From contig JBMNPF010000011.1 in assembly GCA_050943475.1 (NCBI GenBank), forward strand, positions 25,974 to 89,973: a stretch of DNA of 64,000 nucleotides, given 5' to 3'. The notes beneath the pieces were generated by a model. It did not search any database, was not told where the DNA came from, and worked only from the letters and a program-made list of their open reading frames with translations. Both the position numbers and the translations under genes were made by a program. Within the stretch, counting starts at the first letter, position 1. Each line of letters opens with the position of its first letter. The stretch is from Metaruminococcus_A sp050943475 (lineage in GTDB: Bacteria; Bacillota; Clostridia; Oscillospirales; Ruminococcaceae). This document shows, in pieces, positions 59,819 to 64,000 of the stretch.

Positions 59819-61812
59819 GTATTACCGTTGCCAAAACCGCTGGTTTCTGCTTTGGCGTGGATCGCGCCATCCAGCTTGTTTACCGGCTGGTTAAAGAGGG
59901 AAAACGGGTCTGTACACTGGGGCCCATTATCCACAACCCCCAGGTCGTAGCTGATTTAGAGCGCCAGGGCGTGCGCATCGTTTCCTCGCCGGAGGAACTG
60001 GATCCGGGGGAAATATTGGTGATCCGTTCACACGGCGTCGCCCGGCAGGTGTATGATTATCTGGATACGCACCGCCTGCCCTATGAGGACGCCACCTGCC
60101 CCTTTGTGGCAAAGATCCACAAAATTGTTTCGGAGTATTCGGAACAGGGGTACCCAGTTCTGATTGCAGGGGATCCGGAGCACCCGGAGGTCAAAGGGAT
60201 TGCAGGCCATGCAAAAGGGCCGGTTTTTCTTTTTAAAGACCTGGAAGCGCTCCAGGAGATTATGAAAAACCACCCGGAACAGCAAAATATTCCGCTGATT
60301 ATGGTCTCGCAGACGACATTTCAGCAAAAATTATGGGAATCTTGCACGAAAAGTGCAAAAAACTACTATACAAATCTTCAAATTTTTGATACAATATGTA
60401 ATGCGACGAGTAGGCGCCAGCAAGAAGCGGTTGCTTTGGCTGGGCAGTCGGACTATATGGTGGTTATCGGCGGCAGGGATAGTTCCAATACCTTGAAGCT
60501 CAAGGAAATCTGCAGCCGTTACTGCGATACTGTTTTGATAGAAACCGATGTGGAGTTAGACCGGGAGGCTTTATGCCATGCTGGCCGGGTCGGCGTCACC
60601 GCCGGCGCATCCACACCGGCTTATATAATTAAGGAGGTACTAAACACAATGAGTGAGACCATTAAAACTCAGGACGAAGAAGTGAGCTTTGAGGAGCTTT
60701 TGGAGCAGTCCCTGGGCGAAAAATTATATGCGGGAAAGAGAGTTAAAGGCGTTGTTACTGCAATTTCACCGAATGAAATTCAGATAGATGTTGGTGCAAA
60801 ACAGTCTGGTTACATACCCATTGACGAGCTTACCGATGATCCGACCGCAAAAGTGGAAGACCTTGTGAAAAAGGGCGACGAGCTTGAACTCATCGTCATG
60901 AAGGTCAACGATCAGGAAGGCACCGCAATGCTCTCCAAACGCCGTTGTGACTCCGAAGCCGGCTTTGAGGAGATTGTAAAAGCATACGAAGAAGGCAGCG
61001 TTCTGGAAGGTGTTGTTGTGGACGTAGTCCGCGGCGGCGTGCTGGTTCTTGCAAACAATGTCAAGCTGTTTGTTCCGGCTTCCCAGGTCAGCGATTCCCG
61101 TGTGGAAGACCTTAAAACCCTGCTCAAAACAACGGTTCGCTTTAAAATCCTTGAAATCAACGAAGGCCGCCGCCGTGCAATCGGTTCGGTTCGCGCTGTG
61201 CTCCGTGAGGAGAAAGAGGCGAAACGAGAAGAGTTCTGGAAGACGGTCGAAATCGGCCAGCATTACACCGGCACCGTCAAATCCCTTACCAGCTATGGCG
61301 CATTTGTGGATTTGGGCGGCGTTGATGGTATGATCCACATTACCGAACTCTCCTGGGGCCGTATCAAACATCCGTCTGAAATTGTCAGCGTCGGTGACAC
61401 CGTTGACGTTTATGTAAAAGATCTCGACTCGGAGAATAAAAAAATCTCCCTGGGCTACAAAAAGAGCGAGGACAATCCTTGGGAAATCCTCAAAAACAAT
61501 TACAGCGCTGGTATGGTGGTACCGGTCAAGATTGTATCCCTTACCCAGTATGGTGCGTTTGCACAGGTTATCCCGGGAATTGACGGCTTAATCCATATTT
61601 CCCAAATTTCCACCGAGCGCGTCAATAAGGTGTCGGATGTCCTTGCAGTCGGCCAGGAGGTCGAAGTAAAAATTACCGATATTGATTTTGATGCAAAACG
61701 CGTTTCCCTTTCCATGCGTGCACTGGAAGAGGAGAAGCAGGCTGCTGAAAATGCGGATGAAACCACTGTTGCCGATATTGAAGGCGTAGAGGTCACCTCG
61801 GACGAGGAGTAA
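59815..61812 (+). CDS. ispH: Bifunctional IspH reductase / ribosomal protein S1 fusion
   Basis: 665 residues. Residues 1-278 are 4-hydroxy-3-methylbut-2-enyl diphosphate reductase, the last step of the MEP isoprenoid route: cluster Cys in TAGFCFGVDRA, DATCPFVAK and ICNATSRRQQ, plus RSHGVARQ. Residues 279-665 carry four S1 RNA-binding domains (VKGVVTAISPNEIQIDVGAK, VLEGVVVDVVRGGVLVL, YTGTVKSLTSYGAFVDLGG, VPVKIVSLTQYGAFAQV) as in ribosomal protein S1. The fusion is known in Clostridia. An AAGGAGG and in-frame ATG (60649) at the junction allow a separate S1 product of 387 residues. Confidence 0.95.
   Translation: MSITVAKTAGFCFGVDRAIQLVYRLVKEGKRVCTLGPIIHNPQVVADLERQGVRIVSSPEELDPGEILVIRSHGVARQVYDYLDTHRLPYEDATCPFVAKIHKIVSEYSEQGYPVLIAGDPEHPEVKGIAGHAKGPVFLFKDLEALQEIMKNHPEQQNIPLIMVSQTTFQQKLWESCTKSAKNYYTNLQIFDTICNATSRRQQEAVALAGQSDYMVVIGGRDSSNTLKLKEICSRYCDTVLIETDVELDREALCHAGRVGVTAGASTPAYIIKEVLNTMSETIKTQDEEVSFEELLEQSLGEKLYAGKRVKGVVTAISPNEIQIDVGAKQSGYIPIDELTDDPTAKVEDLVKKGDELELIVMKVNDQEGTAMLSKRRCDSEAGFEEIVKAYEEGSVLEGVVVDVVRGGVLVLANNVKLFVPASQVSDSRVEDLKTLLKTTVRFKILEINEGRRRAIGSVRAVLREEKEAKREEFWKTVEIGQHYTGTVKSLTSYGAFVDLGGVDGMIHITELSWGRIKHPSEIVSVGDTVDVYVKDLDSENKKISLGYKKSEDNPWEILKNNYSAGMVVPVKIVSLTQYGAFAQVIPGIDGLIHISQISTERVNKVSDVLAVGQEVEVKITDIDFDAKRVSLSMRALEEEKQAAENADETTVADIEGVEVTSDEE
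60342..60369 (+). promoter_or_regulatory. Possible internal promoter inside ispH
   Basis: TTGCAC, 16-bp spacer, TACTAT in an AT-rich patch of otherwise GC-rich coding sequence, 280 bp before the internal S1 start. TTGCAC-GAAAA-GTGCAA is also a perfect inverted repeat. Weakly supported. Confidence 0.4.
60631..60651 (+). promoter_or_regulatory. rpsA: Internal ribosome site and start for a stand-alone S1
   Basis: AAGGAGG (60631-60637) is followed 11 bases later by ATG (60649-60651), in frame with the fusion and exactly at the domain boundary (MSETIKTQDEEV). Confidence 0.6.
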
Positions 61813-61822
61813 TTTTACAACG

Positions 61823-61861
61823 AAAAAACGCCGGCGTGGGTTTTCCGCGCCGGCGTTTTTT
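61823..61861 (+). terminator. Terminator of the cmk-plsC-ispH operon
   Basis: AAAAAACGCCGGCG, loop, CGCCGGCGTTTTTT. It stands only 17 bases before the nth start codon. Confidence 0.9.
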
Positions 61862-61878
61862 GGAAAGGAACAAACAGT

Positions 61879-62517
61879 ATGACCAAAAAAGAGCGTGCCG
61901 CCCTTGCGGTCGAAACCTTAAAAAAGCGCTACCCGGAGGCGCGCTGTTCGCTGGAATACCGCAAGCCGCACGAATTGCTCATCTCCACGCGGCTGTCGGC
62001 ACAGTGTACCGACGCGCGCGTCAACATCGTCACCAAGGATCTGTTTGCCGCTTACCCAACCATTGATTCTTTTGCAGACGCTGATGTTGCTGATATTGAG
62101 CGGTATGTCCGTCCCTGTGGTCTATATAAGACCAAAGCCAAAGACATTGTAAAAATGTGCCAGCAGCTGCGGGATACCTTCCACTACGAAATGCCGCAGA
62201 CCATTGAGGAGCTGACCACCCTTTCCGGAATTGGGCGCAAAACTGCCAACCTGATGCTGGGTGACATCTTCGGCAAGCCCGCAGTTGTTACCGATACCCA
62301 CTGCATCCGTATCTGCGGACGGATGGGCTTAACCGACAACACCGAGCCCTATAAGGTGGAATGTGACCTTCGCAAGATTTTGGATCCAACCGAATCCAAC
62401 GATTTTTGTCACCGTCTGGTCCTGTTCGGGCGGGAGGTCTGCAAGGCGCGCTCTCCTCAGTGCGATGCCTGCGAATGCAAAGCCTTCTGTAAGCAGAGAC
62501 TCAAAAAGAAGAATTAA
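61879..62517 (+). CDS. nth: Endonuclease III
   Basis: 212 residues. DNA glycosylase/AP lyase of base excision repair. STRLSAQCTDARVN opens the HhH-GPD fold; LSGIGRKTANLMLGD contains the catalytic Lys in the HhH motif; TDTHCIRICGRMGL carries the catalytic Asp; the C-terminal C-X6-C-X2-C-X5-C (CKARSPQCDACECKAFC) binds a [4Fe-4S] cluster. A GGAAAGGA ribosome site follows the terminator directly. Confidence 0.96.
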   Translation: MTKKERAALAVETLKKRYPEARCSLEYRKPHELLISTRLSAQCTDARVNIVTKDLFAAYPTIDSFADADVADIERYVRPCGLYKTKAKDIVKMCQQLRDTFHYEMPQTIEELTTLSGIGRKTANLMLGDIFGKPAVVTDTHCIRICGRMGLTDNTEPYKVECDLRKILDPTESNDFCHRLVLFGREVCKARSPQCDACECKAFCKQRLKKKN

Positions 62518-62526
62518 CACGGAACC

Positions 62527-62563
62527 GCAAAAAGCCGGAAGAACGACTCTTCCGGCTTTTATT
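62527..62563 (+). terminator. Terminator of nth
   Basis: AAAAAGCCGGAAGA / TCTTCCGGCTTTT stem, then ATTTATT. Confidence 0.88.
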
Positions 62564-62850
62564 TATTGCCAAACGGCAGTATAATACGGGCAATCGTTTT
62601 TCTCCCTTTGTGACGCGGCTGGCTGTATCAGCTTGCGGCTTACCACAGGTACGCACATGGGGCAGGAGGGTTTCTTGTGAAATCAGGGCATTTACGGTGC
62701 AATATACCCGGAATTCTCGTCCCCTCAGGCGGTCCAAGCCGTATCGGTTCATGTGTACGCAGGAGGGTTGCTCAGCTCAGGCTTTTCCGCCTTACTGTTC
62801 ACCGGCAAGTCGCAGATGGAATCTTGCCGAAAAGGATTGACAGCCTTTGT
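62564..62850. other. Intergenic region, no supported gene
   Basis: About 290 bp between convergent genes. No family-like frame and no clear second terminator for the HD gene. Confidence 0.35.
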
Positions 62851-63441
62851 TCACTGCCGCTTCAAGTGGCATTTGGTATCCGAATCAATGAGCACGCGCA
62901 GTTCAGCTAATATGGGCTGTTCCTGAAGAAAATACTCCCGCCCATAATCCAGGTTAAATGCGTAGTCAAAGTCCGGCGGATTTTCCCCCTGGTTGTGCTG
63001 GATAATCGTTTCCGCCTTATCCAACGCTTTTACCAGCCGCGCTTCCGGTGAAGCACCGGTTTCGTACTCCTGCCAAAGCGCCATCAGGGCGCTTTGCTGC
63101 GGCTCCCCCAGCAGGGAAAGGGCCTTTTGTGCGGCCTCCAGTTCCTGCTTGTATTTTTGGTCGGGATCAGGTCGTTCCACTGCGGGAATATCCCCGGTAT
63201 AAAGCTCGCCAACATCGTGGATCAGGGCCAGCAGAAGCACTTTGCGGCCGTCCAATTCCGGAAAGTCGTCCAGCATCAGCCCGGCAAACAGGGCAAGCCT
63301 CCAGGAATGCTCTGCTGTGCTCTCCTGCCGCCCACTGGATGTCCAGGCGGAACGTGTCACCTGTTTCAGCCGCTCCAGCTCCTGAAGAAACGCAATCCGT
63401 TTTTTCAGTTTTTCGGTTTGTTTTCCGCCGTCGTTCACCAC
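62851..63441 (-). CDS. HD-domain phosphohydrolase (YfbR/HDDC2-like 5'-deoxynucleotidase)
   Basis: 196 residues. Metal residues: TAEHSWRLALFAGLM (H), LLALIHDVGELYTGD (HD) and LVKALDKAETI (D), the H-HD-D set. The WRLALFAGLM and DKAETIIQHN context resembles YfbR/HDDC2, which removes phosphate from deoxynucleoside 5'-monophosphates. GTG start after AGGAGGG. Cytosolic. Confidence 0.87.
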   Translation of the reverse strand: MVNDGGKQTEKLKKRIAFLQELERLKQVTRSAWTSSGRQESTAEHSWRLALFAGLMLDDFPELDGRKVLLLALIHDVGELYTGDIPAVERPDPDQKYKQELEAAQKALSLLGEPQQSALMALWQEYETGASPEARLVKALDKAETIIQHNQGENPPDFDYAFNLDYGREYFLQEQPILAELRVLIDSDTKCHLKRQ

Positions 63442-63777
63442 AGGTCCCTCCTGAATGTTTATACCTCATCCCGGACGGCGTTTCGTGAGCGCTATCTGTA
63501 TAGTAAAAAACTTCCGTCCGCATGATATAAGAAATTGAGCCGTTTCCTGCCATGTTCTCCGAATCAATGGCATCACCATCTCGCTGCGATATCCATCAAT
63601 CCGAAAATCATCTCTCACGGTGTGCCCAAAGTTTTCTGCCGGTTTTTCTCGGGTGAGAGCTGCCGTCTCCATGCATCACCATCGGGGGAGGAAATCCTCG
63701 CCTTTCTCACTCTTTCCTGTCCAAAAGGACACAGGTCTCCACATGGCCCGAGTTGCCATTATTGATGTCAGCGTTCT
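63442..63777. other. Intergenic region before the insertion-element end
   Basis: No gene I can support; it includes the promoter area of the HD gene. Confidence 0.35.
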
Positions 63778-63861
63778 TGGGAACAGGTCAACTGTTTTTT
63801 AGCGCTTTCACGGTATTTGGAAACATATCAACGATTTTATAGTTCTCGGGAACATATCAAC
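63778..63861. repeat. Three copies of a 15-bp motif, IS21-like multiple terminal repeats
   Basis: TGGGAACAGGTCAAC (63778-63792), TGGAAACATATCAAC (63818-63832) and CGGGAACATATCAAC (63847-63861), same orientation, spaced 40 and 29 bp. Repeated transposase-binding motifs at the ends are typical of the IS21 family. Confidence 0.6.
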
Positions 63862-63866
63862 TCAAA

Positions 63867-64000
63867 TCATTTCATGGCTAATCCCTTATCAATGGCTTCC
63901 TGCATAATCTTATGGCAACATACCCCCAAAGGATTGTTTTCCTTACAAAGCGAATTTTTCATTGCTCCAGTTATGGCATTTACTTCTTTAACGGTTTTTG
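63867..64000 (-). CDS. C-terminus of an unidentified protein inside the element (partial)
   Basis: The minus-strand frame entering from the right edge reads KTVKEVNAITGAMKNSLCKE, then NNPLGVCCHKIMQEAIDKGL and AMK before TGA. About 43 residues are visible. It is not recognised; the position, just inside the terminal repeats, suggests the last gene of the insertion element. Confidence 0.4.
   Translation of the reverse strand, partial: KTVKEVNAITGAMKNSLCKENNPLGVCCHKIMQEAIDKGLAMK

Noticed and set aside
63778..63861. CRISPR-like repeats
   Set aside because: Only three short, imperfect copies with unequal spacing and no cas genes; IS-end repeats fit better.

Overview
The window looks like chromosomal DNA from an anaerobic, low-oxygen-adapted Firmicute of class Clostridia, most likely the Oscillospiraceae/Ruminococcaceae group. 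The reasons are the moderate-to-high GC with strong AGGAGG ribosome sites, frequent GTG/TTG starts, sigma-A promoters (TTGACA-17-TATAAT), U-tract terminators, a T-box leader, a Gram-positive (DinR-type) SOS box, a SpoIIQ-like sporulation peptidase, and an IspH-S1 fusion of the type known from Clostridia. Taxonomy is an inference from content; no rRNA is present.

Layout. 1-9.7 kb: an FAD-Rieske oxidoreductase (cut by the left edge) coupled to a tocopherol-cyclase-like protein, two small conserved proteins, an iron alcohol dehydrogenase divergent from a LysR regulator, an alpha/beta hydrolase, a secreted IseA-like protein, a GH27 glycosidase and a cytidylate-kinase-like protein. 9.7-17.3 kb: an ABC exporter, a Gfo/Idh/MocA oxidoreductase, a polysaccharide deacetylase, a surface-anchored beta-helix protein and a cation diffusion facilitator. 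17.4-25.4 kb: an ABC ATPase with a giant FtsX permease, a leucine T-box with leuA, a split TauE/SafE exporter, a candidate 6S-like small RNA and a DUF1292 protein.

25.5-26.1 kb is the most unusual stretch: a consensus promoter, about 500 nt with no ordinary gene, a 9-bp helix joining the presumed 5' end to the sequence just before a terminator, repeated internal modules and a 21-codon reading frame with a ribosome site. It is best read as a large structured RNA of unassigned class.

26.2-40.5 kb is mostly housekeeping: a PNPOx-like protein, cytidine deaminase, an APH-fold kinase, citrate synthase, 1-phosphofructokinase, a DUF885 lipoprotein, a PepV-like dipeptidase, a CPA2 antiporter, and the TrkA/TrkH potassium system. 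40.5-46 kb is a decayed accessory patch: a truncated sigma factor joined to a phage-like fragment, a TetR regulator facing a Ca-type P-ATPase, a broken AI-2E-type gene and an IS3 remnant. A three-tRNA operon (Pro, Thr, Tyr) follows.

46.6-64 kb: a SpoIIQ-like peptidase, an SOS-box-controlled DNA repair pair (radical SAM plus TIGR03915), a DUF4358-like lipoprotein, serC-serA, a DivIVA-like protein, a lone fumarase beta subunit, a MATE exporter, then an RpiR regulator with the tightly overlapping run BaiN-like/cmk/plsC/ispH-rpsA, followed by nth and an HD phosphohydrolase. The right edge enters an insertion element with repeated IS21-like end motifs.

Regulatory logic visible in sequence: leucine supply controls leuA through tRNA-Leu sensing; DNA damage should derepress the repair pair through LexA; the TetR regulator probably controls the neighbouring P-type ATPase; perfect palindromes inside the serCA and trkA promoters suggest operators. 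All functions are from family recognition by eye; no database search was run.
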